64,000 nt of DNA, from assembly GCA_904387055.1 (NCBI GenBank), contig CAJFKV010000006.1:1-64000 (forward strand). The letters run 5' to 3'. Shown here piece by piece: positions 19,888-29,457 of the stretch. Positions within the stretch are counted from its first letter, which is position 1. Each line of letters starts with the position of its first letter. This DNA comes from Candidatus Heteroruminococcus faecigallinarum. Its GTDB lineage: Bacteria; Bacillota; Clostridia; Oscillospirales; Ruminococcaceae. Under the pieces are notes generated by a model that searched no databases, was not told where the DNA came from, and was given only the letters and a program-made list of their open reading frames with translations. The position numbers and the translations under genes were made by a program.

Positions 19888-20052
19888 GGCGGAACACCTC
19901 CAAAGTCTAAGATAAAATCACAAAGCGCAGACAGTTCCCCATCCGCGCTCAACATTCTTCAGGCCGCGCCAGCTTCCCGGCGATACCCTATTGACCCGGC
20001 ACCGCTCTGGCGGGCAGGTGAGAACGGACAGAACAGTTCTACTTTGTTTTAC
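19888..20052 (-). ncRNA. Structured 5' leader of infC-rpmI-rplT (candidate L20-leader-type autoregulatory RNA)
   Basis: About 165 nt between promoter and infC; contains a 10-bp hairpin GCGCGGATGG-GGAA-CTGTCTGCGC with GNRA-type loop and CGCCGG-GAAG-CTGGCG. Confidence 0.5.
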
Positions 20053-20058
20053 CAGCCT

Positions 20059-20087
20059 ATCTTATCACCCCCGCCCCCCCTTGTCAA
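20059..20087 (-). promoter_or_regulatory. SigA-type promoter for infC operon
   Basis: TTGACA - 17 nt (AGGGGGGGCGGGGGTGA) - TAAGAT on minus strand. Confidence 0.8.
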
Positions 20088-20116
20088 GAGGGGACAGGGG
20101 ATAAATTTTTCGGCTG

Positions 20117-23100
20117 TCACGGGATAGGGATGGCCCTGTCCTCCTCAAAGGAGTACAGAACCCTCTCCTTCACCGGCATTCCCAGCATCCGCTCCAGCAC
20201 CCGGCCGTAGATGGCCAGCTGGGGGGCGTACCGGGCAATCAGCTGGGGGCCGGTTTTTCCCCGGTCTGTCTTGTAGTCCACCACCACGGCGCCGTCCTCC
20301 TCCACAAAGACACAGTCGGCCACCCCCTGGATCACGGTGGACTCCCCCGGCGGCAGAGGATAATAGGGGGCCAGGATGGCCTCGTCCCCCTCGCACAGGA
20401 ACCGCAGCTCCCGGTACACCTCCTTGGCGGCAAAGATCCGCCCGGCCAGGGAGGAGGAGAAGAACCGGCGCAGCTTCTCCGGATCGATGGCCGCCCCCTC
20501 CTGGGGGGTAAAGTATCCCCGGGAGGTGAGCCGGCGGATCTCCTCCTCCGGGTCCCGGGACGCCCGCTCATAATCGGCAAACTGCATAAACCGGTGGAGC
20601 ACCGTCCCCTTCTCCGCCCCGGTGAGGCCCTGCTCCTGGAGGAACCCGGGCCGGGGGGCGTAGGCAAAGGCCCGTTCCCCTTTGGCAATCTCCGACACGG
20701 CCAGCTTGGAGGGCAGACGGGTGGCTTCCAGGTAAGGATACCGCCAGGCCAGCCGGCGGCCCAGCGCCTCCACCGCCGCCGGGTCCGGCTCCGGGGCGGG
20801 GGGGGCTTCCTCCCGGCGAGGGGCCGGCAGCGCCTCCTCCCCGATGACCCGGCAGAGGAAGCCCTCCCCCTGGCTGGGGCGGATCTGGCAATCCACCCCG
20901 CCCAGCCGGCGCAGGGGCTCGCCGCCCTCCAGGTGCAGGGCGGCGGCCACCATCCAGCGGAAGGGGGAGGTTGCCGCCCCCACCACCCAGGGGGACAGCC
21001 GCCCCCCCTCGTCCAGGGGATAGGCATAGGAGGCCAGCTTCTTCTCCAGCCCCTCCTTCCCTCTCCCCACCAGGAAGAGCCGCTCCTTGGCCCGGGTGAG
21101 GGCCACATACAAAACCCGCATCTCCTCCGACAGGGTGCTCTTGTTCTCGGCCACCTTGACCGCTTCCATGGGGAGGGTGGAAAACTGGATTCCCCGCTCC
21201 CGCTCCCGGCGCATGCAGGCAAACCCCAGCTGGCTGTGGAGCAGGGTGTTCCGGCGCAGGTCGACCTTGTTGAACTCCCGCGCCCCGTCGGCCAGGATCA
21301 CCACCGGGAACTCCAGCCCCTTGGAGGCGTGGATGCTCATCAGCTGGACCGCGTCCTCCGCCGGCAGGGTGGCGGCCGGCAGATCCTCCCCCTGTTCCTC
21401 CAGGAGGGCCAGCTTCCGCACCGCGCCGCTTACCCCCTGCCAGCCCCGGCTCTCCCAGCCGGCGATCTCGTCGGCCAGGAGGCGGAGGTTGGCCAGGCGG
21501 GTCTCCCCAAACTCCATGGCCCGCACCACCGGCAGATACCCGGTGGCGTCGTAGAGACGGAAGACCATCTCCTGGGCGGTGTGGACCGCCGCCTCCCGCC
21601 GCAGATCCTCCAGCAGGCGGAGGAACCGGGCGCAGTCCTCCCCTGCCTCCTCCTGGGCCGCCTCCCGCAGGCAGAGCAGCAGGGCCCGGTCCCGCCGGCC
21701 CCGGCGGATCTGGGCAATCCGGTCGGCGGAAAAGCCCACCATGGGGGAGAGCAGCAGGTGAAACAGCTCCAGGTCCAGCAGGGGGTTGTCCAGGACCTTC
21801 AGGAAGGAGAGGACCGGAGTGACCTCCGGCGCGGAGAGAAGCCCTCCCTCGCTGTTGGCCCAGGCGGGGATGCCCCGGGCCTTGAAGGCATCCAGATATT
21901 CCTCCGCCCGGGCCTTGAAGGAACGCATCAGGACACAGATGTCCCCCGGCTTCACCGGGCGCTGCTCCCCCTCCCGGCCCACCGGCGTCCCCTCCCGAAG
22001 GAGCTTCTCCGCCAGGGCGGCCACATAGTCCGCCTCCGGGGGGGCCTGGGCGGTGAGGAGGTGCAGCTGGACCGGCGCCTCCCCCTCTTCCAGGGGGGGA
22101 TACTGGGCCGCCGCCTGGAGCCGCTCCTCTTCCCCGTAATCCACCTCCCCCACCGCGGGGCTCATCACCATTTCAAACAGCTGGTTGACAAAGGAGGTGA
22201 TCTCCCGCCGGCTGCGGAAGTTTTTCCCCAGGATCACCTTGGCGGGAAAGTGGGTCCCGTCGTAGGGATGGGCCTCCCGTTGGCGGCGGAGGAAGATCCC
22301 CGGCATGGCCTGCCGGAACCGGTAGATGCTCTGCTTCACGTCCCCCACCAGGAAGAGGTTCTCCTCCTGCCGGGAGATGGCCCGGAAGATGGTCTCCTGG
22401 GCGTCGTTGGTGTCCTGGAACTCGTCCACCAGCACCTCTTCGTACCGGTCGGCAGCGGCCAGGGCCGCCGGGGTCCGGCGCCACCGGCCGTCCTCTCCCT
22501 TTTCCCACAGAAGGCGAAGGGCAAAATGTTCCAGGTCGGAAAAATCCACCAGCCCCCGGGCCTCCTTCCTGGCCTGCAGCACCTGGTCAAACTGCCGCAC
22601 CACCTGGAACAGCTGCCCCACCAGGGGGCGCAGGTCCTCCATGTCCTCCCGGTGCTGGGCGACCGTGGTGCAGAAGCGGCGTTCCTTCAGCTCCTTGGCC
22701 ATTCCCTTCACCTGCTCCCGGAGTCCCTTGACCAGCTCCTGCTTCTCCTTCTGGTCGTAGCCCCGCAGCACCTTCAGCTTGGCAAATTCCGTCCCCTGCA
22801 CCGCCGCCACAAAGCCGTCCCAGTCCTCCCGGTCCAGGCAGTCCTGCCAGGCGAGGAGCAGCTCCCGGTCGCTGCGGAAAGCAGGGCCGTAGGCCCCTTC
22901 CATGGCCTCGTCCCCCTCCATCTCCTCCAGGGCCCGCTCCACCGCCGACCGGGCGAAGGCCACCCCTTCCCGGGCATAGTCCCACAGCTGCCGTCCCCAC
23001 ACCGATTCCAGGGGGGGAATCGCCGGGTCGTAGAGGGCATATTTCTCCTCCAGCCACTCCTCATAAAAGGCATGGGACCGAAGGAAGCCGTAGAACCGCA

Positions 23101-23632
23101 GCACCGTCTCCTCCATCCGCCGGTCCCCGCGGGTGTTGGACACCAGCTCCACCAGCCGGAGGAAATCCTCCTCCCCCCTTCCGTAGAAGGCGGCCAGGGT
23201 TTCCTCCACCGCATCCGCCTGGAGGATCTTCAGCTCCTGGTCGTCGGCAATGCGGAAATCCGGATTGATTCCCAGGAGATGGAAATTCTGCCGTACCAGC
23301 TCCTGGCAGAAGGCGTGGATGGTGCTGATGTTGGCCTGCTCCAGGAGCAGCTGCTGCCGCTGGAGGCGGCTGTCCGCCGGGTGCTCCTCGATCAGCTCCC
23401 ACAGCTTCTGGGTGATCCGCTGGCGCATCTCCGCCGCCGCCGCCCGGGAAAAGGTGACCACCAGCAGGCGGTCCGCGTCCACAGGGTGGACAGGGTCGGT
23501 GATCCGGCCGATCACCCGCTGGGTAAGGACGGCGGTCTTGCCGCTGCCCGCCGCCGCCGAGACCAGAAGGCTTCCCCCTCTGGCCTCAATGGTGCTGCGT
23601 TGTTCCGGCGTCCAGACGACCCCCATCCTCAT
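20117..23632 (-). CDS. addA: ATP-dependent helicase/nuclease subunit A
   Basis: 1171 aa; WTPEQRSTIEARGGSLLVSAAAGSGKTAVLTQRV...LVDEFQDTN, C-terminal nuclease VVDYKTDRG. Confidence 0.95.
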   Translation of the reverse strand: MRMGVVWTPEQRSTIEARGGSLLVSAAAGSGKTAVLTQRVIGRITDPVHPVDADRLLVVTFSRAAAAEMRQRITQKLWELIEEHPADSRLQRQQLLLEQANISTIHAFCQELVRQNFHLLGINPDFRIADDQELKILQADAVEETLAAFYGRGEEDFLRLVELVSNTRGDRRMEETVLRFYGFLRSHAFYEEWLEEKYALYDPAIPPLESVWGRQLWDYAREGVAFARSAVERALEEMEGDEAMEGAYGPAFRSDRELLLAWQDCLDREDWDGFVAAVQGTEFAKLKVLRGYDQKEKQELVKGLREQVKGMAKELKERRFCTTVAQHREDMEDLRPLVGQLFQVVRQFDQVLQARKEARGLVDFSDLEHFALRLLWEKGEDGRWRRTPAALAAADRYEEVLVDEFQDTNDAQETIFRAISRQEENLFLVGDVKQSIYRFRQAMPGIFLRRQREAHPYDGTHFPAKVILGKNFRSRREITSFVNQLFEMVMSPAVGEVDYGEEERLQAAAQYPPLEEGEAPVQLHLLTAQAPPEADYVAALAEKLLREGTPVGREGEQRPVKPGDICVLMRSFKARAEEYLDAFKARGIPAWANSEGGLLSAPEVTPVLSFLKVLDNPLLDLELFHLLLSPMVGFSADRIAQIRRGRRDRALLLCLREAAQEEAGEDCARFLRLLEDLRREAAVHTAQEMVFRLYDATGYLPVVRAMEFGETRLANLRLLADEIAGWESRGWQGVSGAVRKLALLEEQGEDLPAATLPAEDAVQLMSIHASKGLEFPVVILADGAREFNKVDLRRNTLLHSQLGFACMRRERERGIQFSTLPMEAVKVAENKSTLSEEMRVLYVALTRAKERLFLVGRGKEGLEKKLASYAYPLDEGGRLSPWVVGAATSPFRWMVAAALHLEGGEPLRRLGGVDCQIRPSQGEGFLCRVIGEEALPAPRREEAPPAPEPDPAAVEALGRRLAWRYPYLEATRLPSKLAVSEIAKGERAFAYAPRPGFLQEQGLTGAEKGTVLHRFMQFADYERASRDPEEEIRRLTSRGYFTPQEGAAIDPEKLRRFFSSSLAGRIFAAKEVYRELRFLCEGDEAILAPYYPLPPGESTVIQGVADCVFVEEDGAVVVDYKTDRGKTGPQLIARYAPQLAIYGRVLERMLGMPVKERVLYSFEEDRAIPIP

Positions 23633-26600
23633 CCTCTCCTTCCCATTTTTCCAGTTGATCCAGGGCCTGGGGCACGGTCATCCTGGGGATGGGCCGCTCC
23701 TCCACCTGGCCACAGCTTTCGCAGACGAGCCGGTAATCGCACCGGTCGCAGGGGAGGCTGTCCCCCACCTTGGCGGGGCGCCTGGCAATCTCGCCCGCCT
23801 CCAGGCGGTCGGCCATCTCCCCCACCAGCCGGCGGATCCGCCGGTCCAGCCGGGCAAAGGCCTCCTGGTCCGCCAGGGGCGGGGCGGCCCGTCCCCCAAG
23901 GGACACCGGGATATACCGGCCGGCCAGCTCCCGCTCCATCCCCGTCAGCACCTCCCGGTCGGACAGGAGCAGCCCGTCCATCCGGAAGGCCGCTTCCGCG
24001 TCCTTGGCCACCTTTTGCGGGGGATCGGTCCGGGAAACGGTGGCCGCCTCCGCCGAGGCGGGCATATACAGCACCCCCGCCGGGGAAACCCCTTGGTAGG
24101 GGCCCCTTCCCCCCTGGCAGAGGGCGAACAGGTACAGGAACATCTGCATCTCCAGCCCGGCCAGCACCTGCCCCAGATCCAGCTTCTTGCCGCCGGTCTT
24201 GTAGTCCACCACCCGGGCCATCCGCTGGCCCTGGGGGTGCTGGGGGGAGGGCGGCAGGTCCATCAGGTCCACCCGGTCGATCCGCCCCTCCACCGCCACC
24301 TGGACGCCGCCGGGGCTCTCCACCCGGTAGGGGGCCGCCTGCCCCTGCTCCCCCACCTCCACCTCAAATCCGGCGGGGACAAACCGGCTTTGGGACAGCT
24401 CCTCCCCCAGCCGCCGCAGCAGCCGGACAAGGACGTTCACCAGCCGCAGGAACTGGTACCGGGTGCGGGGCGGCAGGCCGTCCTTCTCCCCCACCCGTTC
24501 CTCCAGGAACCGGTTGATCCGGACAATGATCTCCCGGCGGAGCTCCTCCTGGGAAAGGGTACACAGCTCCTGGGGAGAAAACGCCTGCATCAGCTCTTCC
24601 AGTACCTCATGGGCCAGCGACCCGGACTCCAGGAAGGAGAACTCCGCCTTCTTCCTGGGCTCCACCCGCAGGGTATAGCGGCAGAAATACTGGAAGGGGC
24701 AGCGATAAAACCCCTCCAGCCGGGAGGCGCTGGTGGTGATCCGGTCCCCATAGAGGGACCGGGCTGTCGCGGCGGCGAGGGACGGGGCCTCCATCCCCTG
24801 CGCCGCCTGGCGCAGCCGCTCCAGCCCCTCCTGGCCCCGGCGGAGCAGCTCCTCCTCCAGGCTGGCCCCCCAGGGGGAGGCCTCCAGCTGGGCGGCGGCC
24901 GCCTCGTCCAGGGCCGTATCCAGGTTGACCACCCGGTCCAGGGGCTCCACCGACCCCTCCTTCCAGCCGATGCCCGCCTTGCGGGCGGCCCGTTCCACCA
25001 TGAGGGAGGGCTGCCGCCTGCTCCCCTTGGCGTCCCCCCGGGGGGAGGTGACCACCAGCCGCTCCCGGGGGGCGGAAAGGGCCGTGTACAGGTGGTACCG
25101 CTCCTCCAGCGCCCGGCGCAGGCCGGTGGAGGCCAGCCGGATGCCCGCCTGGATCAGCAGGTCCCGCTCGCTGTCGCAGAAAAGCCCCCCGTCCCGGATG
25201 GGGAGAGGGAATTCCCCCTCGCTGACCCCCAGCACAAAGACCGCCCGGGGGGAGTCCATCCGCACCCGGCTGGCGTCGGCAAAGAGGACCTGGTCCACCG
25301 TGCGGGGCAGCTGGCCCACATCGATGGAGGCGGCCCCCATGGAGAAGAGCTGGGCAAACCGGGCCAGGGGATACCGGACCCCCTCCAGCTGGACGGCGAA
25401 GGTATCCAGAAGGGAGACGATCCCCTCCCACAGCCCGCTGCAAAGTTCCAGCTGGTCCCGCTCCTCCTGGGGAGGGAGGCCGGCGGCAAACTGCCGCAGA
25501 TGCTCCGCCGCCTGGGTATTCTCCAGGAAATGAAAGACCCCCAGGGCAAAGCCCTGGCCGTCACAGTCCTCCAGCTCCCGCTCCAGGCGGGCGACCGGCT
25601 CCACCAGCCGGGCGCGCACTTGGTTGATCTGCTCCAGCTCCAGCCGCTGCTGGTCGGTCATCTCCCCAAAGCCGGCCGGGTTGCGGGCAAAGGGGGACCG
25701 CCACTCCCCTCCGGCGGGGGACCAGGTATAGCAGTAGTTTTCCAGCCGGGCCGCCCCCTCTTCCTCCAGGCCCAGGGCGGGGTTCTTGGACAGGCGCAGG
25801 AGGGCCTGGCTGTCCCACCGGGAGCGGACCGCCTCCAGCCCGTCCTCCACCAGGCGCAGGAGGGGTTGGGCGGTCACCGGGGCCCGCTGGTCGGAAAAGA
25901 AGGGAATGCCGCACCGGCCGAAGACCGACCCCACCGCCGGCCGGTACCGGTCCAGCTGGCGGGTCACCACCGCAATCTCCCGGTACCGGTACCCCTCCTC
26001 CCGCACCAGACGGGCGATGGACAGGGCGGCGTAGGTCACCTCGTCGTAAGGGTTCCGGCAGTGGACCAGCTCCACCCCCTCCTGGGCGGGGGCGGTTTCC
26101 TCCCCCGCCAGGGCCGCCTCCAGGGCAGCGATGCCGGCCGACCGGAACCGCTTTCCCCCTGTCAACACCAGGGGCTTGGCCACCGGCACCGCCGCCCGGC
26201 GGGCCAGGCTCACCAGCCGGCGGGCGGTTTGCCGGGGGGTGGCAAACAGCTCGCAGCCACCCTCATCCGAAAGGCCGTCGGCGGTCAGGGCCGCCGTCAG
26301 CGCCGGGCTTTGGGCCAGCAGCACCGCCAGGAGGGATTCCTCCGCGGCGGTAAAGGAGATAAAGCCATCCACAAAGATCTCAGTCTGCCCAAACAGCGGC
26401 TCCTCCGCCGCCAGCCGGGCGGCCCGGCTCTCGTCGTCCAGGGGATCGGCAAACCCCCGGTCCACCAGGGCCTGGTAGGCCCCGTACAGGGCGGCAATCT
26501 CCTCCAGCTTGGCCCGCAGCGGCTCGTCCCCCGCCGTGCGGGCCGCCCGCTCCAGATCCTGGGGGGAGGCCCCGGCGTTCTTGAATTCGGCCGCCAGCTC

Positions 26601-26960
26601 CACCAGGGCGGGGATAAAGGCGGGGTTCTCCTTCTGGCGGCGATAGGTGGAGAGGGTGTCCTTCAGCTGGTCCAGCGCCACGCTCATCAGGATCAGGCGG
26701 GTGGCCTGGTCCAGGGTGCGGCCGGCCATCCCCCCCATCTGGCGGAAGATCCAGTCGGCCAGGCGGGTAAAGCTGAGCACCTGGACCTGCCGCATCCGGC
26801 CAAGGCCCAGGCGCCGGGTCAGCTCCCGCTCTCCGGCAAAAGAAAACTGCTCGGGCACCAGGAGGATGGCCGGGCGGCCATCCTCCACGGCCCGGCAGAG
26901 CCGGGAATACAGTTCGGTTGTCTTGCCGGTACCCGACCGGCCCAGGATCAGCTGCAGCAA
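23586..26960 (-). CDS. addB: ATP-dependent helicase/nuclease subunit B
   Basis: 1124 aa; LILGRSGTGKTTELYSRL...; C-terminal nuclease RVVDYKTGGK and Fe-S Cys motif CDRCDYRLVC. Confidence 0.94.
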   Translation of the reverse strand: MLQLILGRSGTGKTTELYSRLCRAVEDGRPAILLVPEQFSFAGERELTRRLGLGRMRQVQVLSFTRLADWIFRQMGGMAGRTLDQATRLILMSVALDQLKDTLSTYRRQKENPAFIPALVELAAEFKNAGASPQDLERAARTAGDEPLRAKLEEIAALYGAYQALVDRGFADPLDDESRAARLAAEEPLFGQTEIFVDGFISFTAAEESLLAVLLAQSPALTAALTADGLSDEGGCELFATPRQTARRLVSLARRAAVPVAKPLVLTGGKRFRSAGIAALEAALAGEETAPAQEGVELVHCRNPYDEVTYAALSIARLVREEGYRYREIAVVTRQLDRYRPAVGSVFGRCGIPFFSDQRAPVTAQPLLRLVEDGLEAVRSRWDSQALLRLSKNPALGLEEEGAARLENYCYTWSPAGGEWRSPFARNPAGFGEMTDQQRLELEQINQVRARLVEPVARLERELEDCDGQGFALGVFHFLENTQAAEHLRQFAAGLPPQEERDQLELCSGLWEGIVSLLDTFAVQLEGVRYPLARFAQLFSMGAASIDVGQLPRTVDQVLFADASRVRMDSPRAVFVLGVSEGEFPLPIRDGGLFCDSERDLLIQAGIRLASTGLRRALEERYHLYTALSAPRERLVVTSPRGDAKGSRRQPSLMVERAARKAGIGWKEGSVEPLDRVVNLDTALDEAAAAQLEASPWGASLEEELLRRGQEGLERLRQAAQGMEAPSLAAATARSLYGDRITTSASRLEGFYRCPFQYFCRYTLRVEPRKKAEFSFLESGSLAHEVLEELMQAFSPQELCTLSQEELRREIIVRINRFLEERVGEKDGLPPRTRYQFLRLVNVLVRLLRRLGEELSQSRFVPAGFEVEVGEQGQAAPYRVESPGGVQVAVEGRIDRVDLMDLPPSPQHPQGQRMARVVDYKTGGKKLDLGQVLAGLEMQMFLYLFALCQGGRGPYQGVSPAGVLYMPASAEAATVSRTDPPQKVAKDAEAAFRMDGLLLSDREVLTGMERELAGRYIPVSLGGRAAPPLADQEAFARLDRRIRRLVGEMADRLEAGEIARRPAKVGDSLPCDRCDYRLVCESCGQVEERPIPRMTVPQALDQLEKWEGEDEDGGRLDAGTTQHH

Positions 26961-26972
26961 TCCGTCCCCTCC

Positions 26973-27470
26973 TTATTCCACCAGTACCAGGGCAAATTGG
27001 CGGTATGGCCCCTCGGTCTTCTCGGCAAAGGTGTGCATCTCAAACCCACACCGGCGGGCGGTGGCAAACACGTCGATCCCGCAGGCTTCCATGGATGGGA
27101 TCGCCTTCTGGGGGAACCGGCAGGTTTCCAGGTCACAGGATTCGCAGAGAGTGCAGGGGTGCCCTCCCAATGCCAGGGACTTGTAGAACCCGCCCAGGAA
27201 CAGCCGCCGGGCGGTCTCCACCGCCAGCTGGTTGCTGTCCCCGGCCACGGAAAAAAGGATCCCCCGCCGGTAGCTGTCCAGGATCTCCCGGGTCCGCCGG
27301 TAATCGGGGCTGTGGGGCGGGCAGCAGCGGCTCTTGCCGTAGCGGGGACAACCGTACTGGCATTTGAAGAGGGTCCAGGGGGCCGTCTCCACCTGCCGGG
27401 GGTCCACCAGCTTCCACTGGGCCCCTTCCTCCTCCAGATAATCGGTATAGGGTTTCAGGGTAGTGCTCAT
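26973..27470 (-). CDS. DUF2284-type metal-binding protein
   Basis: FKCQYGCPRYGKSRCCPPHSPDYRRTREIL...CTLCESCDLETCRFPQKAIPSMEACGIDV Cys-rich pattern. Confidence 0.8.
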   Translation of the reverse strand: MSTTLKPYTDYLEEEGAQWKLVDPRQVETAPWTLFKCQYGCPRYGKSRCCPPHSPDYRRTREILDSYRRGILFSVAGDSNQLAVETARRLFLGGFYKSLALGGHPCTLCESCDLETCRFPQKAIPSMEACGIDVFATARRCGFEMHTFAEKTEGPYRQFALVLVE

Positions 27471-27492
27471 TGGTTTCCTTCCTTCTTCCTTC

Positions 27493-28383
27493 TCAGTCTC
27501 CATAGAGGGCCTCCCACACCTGGGGCATCACCGGATCGCTGTTGACCGTATAGGCGCCGGCAAAGTCCTCCGCCGTCTCCCCCGGGCGCAGCTTCCGCGC
27601 CACGATGCCCAGGCGGGCGTCGGAAAAATCGTAGACACAGGTGGACAGGGTGAGCAGCTGGTCCCCCGGCTGCACATCGATGGCGGCGTCAAAGAGGGAA
27701 TGGTCCCGCAGCTCCTGGAGGTAGCCGGCCTTCTCCTCATCGGTTTGGAGGCCGAGGCGGTTGATGTAGTTGAAGATCTCCCCGTGCTCCTCCCGGGTGG
27801 CCGCCAGGAACACCGAAAAGATCACATACTCCCCGTCCTCATACAGGTTGTCAAACTGGATGATGGGGTTCGCCTGGAGGTACTCCAGCTCCCGGTAGTT
27901 CTCCAGCACCACAAACATCCCCAGCCGGGTGTTGTGGCCGTAGAGGATGGTGTCGTAGTCCAGGGGATAGGGAGTGTTGCGGTAGTCCATGTAGATGCTG
28001 CCGTTGGTATTTTCCGCCTGGTAGAAATCGTGGGTCAGGTAATAGTCGTTGTCGGTGGTCTGAAGAACCGGCTGGCTCAGGTCCTCGTCCCCAATGGTGA
28101 TCCATCCCACCAGGTCTTGATTGGCGCTGTACAGCTCCCGGAACTTCTCCTGCATGGGGAGCTGGCCGTCTCCCCCCTGGGGGGCGGAGGAGCTGCTCTC
28201 CCCGGCGGATGCACTCTCCTCCCCCGCGTGGTAGATCTGCTCCAGCCGCCACTGGTTCACCAGGGTGTTCAGGTAATCCCCCACGCTGGGGACGGCATAT
28301 GGCAAGGTAAAGAGGGCCGCCAGCAGGCAGAGCCCCAGTACCAGGAATTTCTTTCTCTTGGGCCATGGTTTGCTCATGGGCAT
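27493..28383 (-). CDS. Class B sortase
   Basis: N-terminal TM, LVGWITIGDEDLSQPVLQTTDNDYYL...ILYGHNTR...TLSTCVYDFSDARLGIVARKL catalytic TLSTC. Confidence 0.9.
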   Translation of the reverse strand: MPMSKPWPKRKKFLVLGLCLLAALFTLPYAVPSVGDYLNTLVNQWRLEQIYHAGEESASAGESSSSAPQGGDGQLPMQEKFRELYSANQDLVGWITIGDEDLSQPVLQTTDNDYYLTHDFYQAENTNGSIYMDYRNTPYPLDYDTILYGHNTRLGMFVVLENYRELEYLQANPIIQFDNLYEDGEYVIFSVFLAATREEHGEIFNYINRLGLQTDEEKAGYLQELRDHSLFDAAIDVQPGDQLLTLSTCVYDFSDARLGIVARKLRPGETAEDFAGAYTVNSDPVMPQVWEALYGD

Positions 28384-28675
28384 CGCTCCCTTCCAGACGG
28401 CGCCGCCGGGGGCGCCGAGGAGATGGTATCGTCAAACGGCAGCGCCGCAGCCCCGTCCGGGGAACGCGGCGCAGGTTGACGCTGCCCGCCGCCGGGGGCG
28501 CTGGGAGGCCTCTTCCTTCGGCGGGCTTTGTGAGTATTATAGCATGGGAAAAAAGGGGGAACAACCGACCTTCTTTGTCAGAATCGTTACAAATTTGTTT
28601 CTTCCTCCCGGCCGATTGCCCCGGCGGCGGCCAGGTGGTATACTGGAGAAAATCCCCCGAAGGAAGGCCTGCTTC

Positions 28676-29425
28676 ATGGATACTACTCTCTTTCTCCGCC
28701 AGCTTCGCCGCAAGCCTCTCCCGCCCGCAGTGCAGGAGGAATACCCCTTCACCATCCCCGCCCTGCGGGGGCTGGAGGAGCTGACCTTCACCGCCCCGGT
28801 CACCTTCCTGGCGGGGGAAAACGGCATGGGCAAAAGCACCCTCCTGGAGGCCATCGCCCTGGTGCTGGGCTTCAACCCGGAGGGGGGCAGCCGCAACGCC
28901 TCCTTCTCCACCGCCGACACCCACTCCCCCCTCTCCCGGTGGCTGACCCCGGTGCGGGGGCCCCGCCGCCCCCGGGACGGCTACTTCCTCCGGGCCGAGA
29001 GCTTCTACAACTTCGCCACCTACCTGGAGGAGGTGGAGCGGTCCGACCTGGTCCCCTCCCGGGCCTTCGCCTCCTACGGGGGCAAGAGCCTCCACCGCCA
29101 GTCCCACGGGGAGAGCTTCCTGGCCCTTCTCCAGAACCGGCTGGGGGGCAGGGGGATCTACCTCTTCGACGAGCCGGAGGCCGCCCTCTCCCCCTCCCGG
29201 CAGCTGGCGGTCCTTTCCCTGCTCCACTCCCTGGTGAAGAAGAATTCCCAGTTCATCATCGCCACCCACTCCCCCATCCTCATGGCCTTTCCCCAGGCCC
29301 AGATCCTCCTCCTGGACGAGGAGGGCATCCGACCGGTGGCCTATGAGGAGACCGAGCACTACCAGATTACCCGCGCCTTTCTCCAGAACCCCCAGCGGAT
29401 GCTGCGGGAGCTCCTGGCCCCATGA
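28676..29425 (+). CDS. AAA/ABC-type ATPase (stand-alone)
   Basis: Walker A GENGMGKSTLLEAIA, HGESFLALLQNRL signature-like, YLFDEPEAALSPSRQ Walker B, ATHSPIL; promoter TTGCCC-17-TATACT just upstream. Confidence 0.85.
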   Translation: MDTTLFLRQLRRKPLPPAVQEEYPFTIPALRGLEELTFTAPVTFLAGENGMGKSTLLEAIALVLGFNPEGGSRNASFSTADTHSPLSRWLTPVRGPRRPRDGYFLRAESFYNFATYLEEVERSDLVPSRAFASYGGKSLHRQSHGESFLALLQNRLGGRGIYLFDEPEAALSPSRQLAVLSLLHSLVKKNSQFIIATHSPILMAFPQAQILLLDEEGIRPVAYEETEHYQITRAFLQNPQRMLRELLAP

Positions 29426-29457
29426 AGAGGGCCCTTCCGGACGGAAGGGCCCTCTTG

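Noticed and set aside
27851-29359. 502-aa minus-strand ORF spanning sortase promoter and the ATPase antisense
   Set aside because: Overlaps two well-supported genes in other frames and has no recognisable domain
28676-29425. Stand-alone ATPase as part of a defence system
   Set aside because: No partner nuclease, toxin, reverse transcriptase or methylase is adjacent; neighbours are sortase and mgtE
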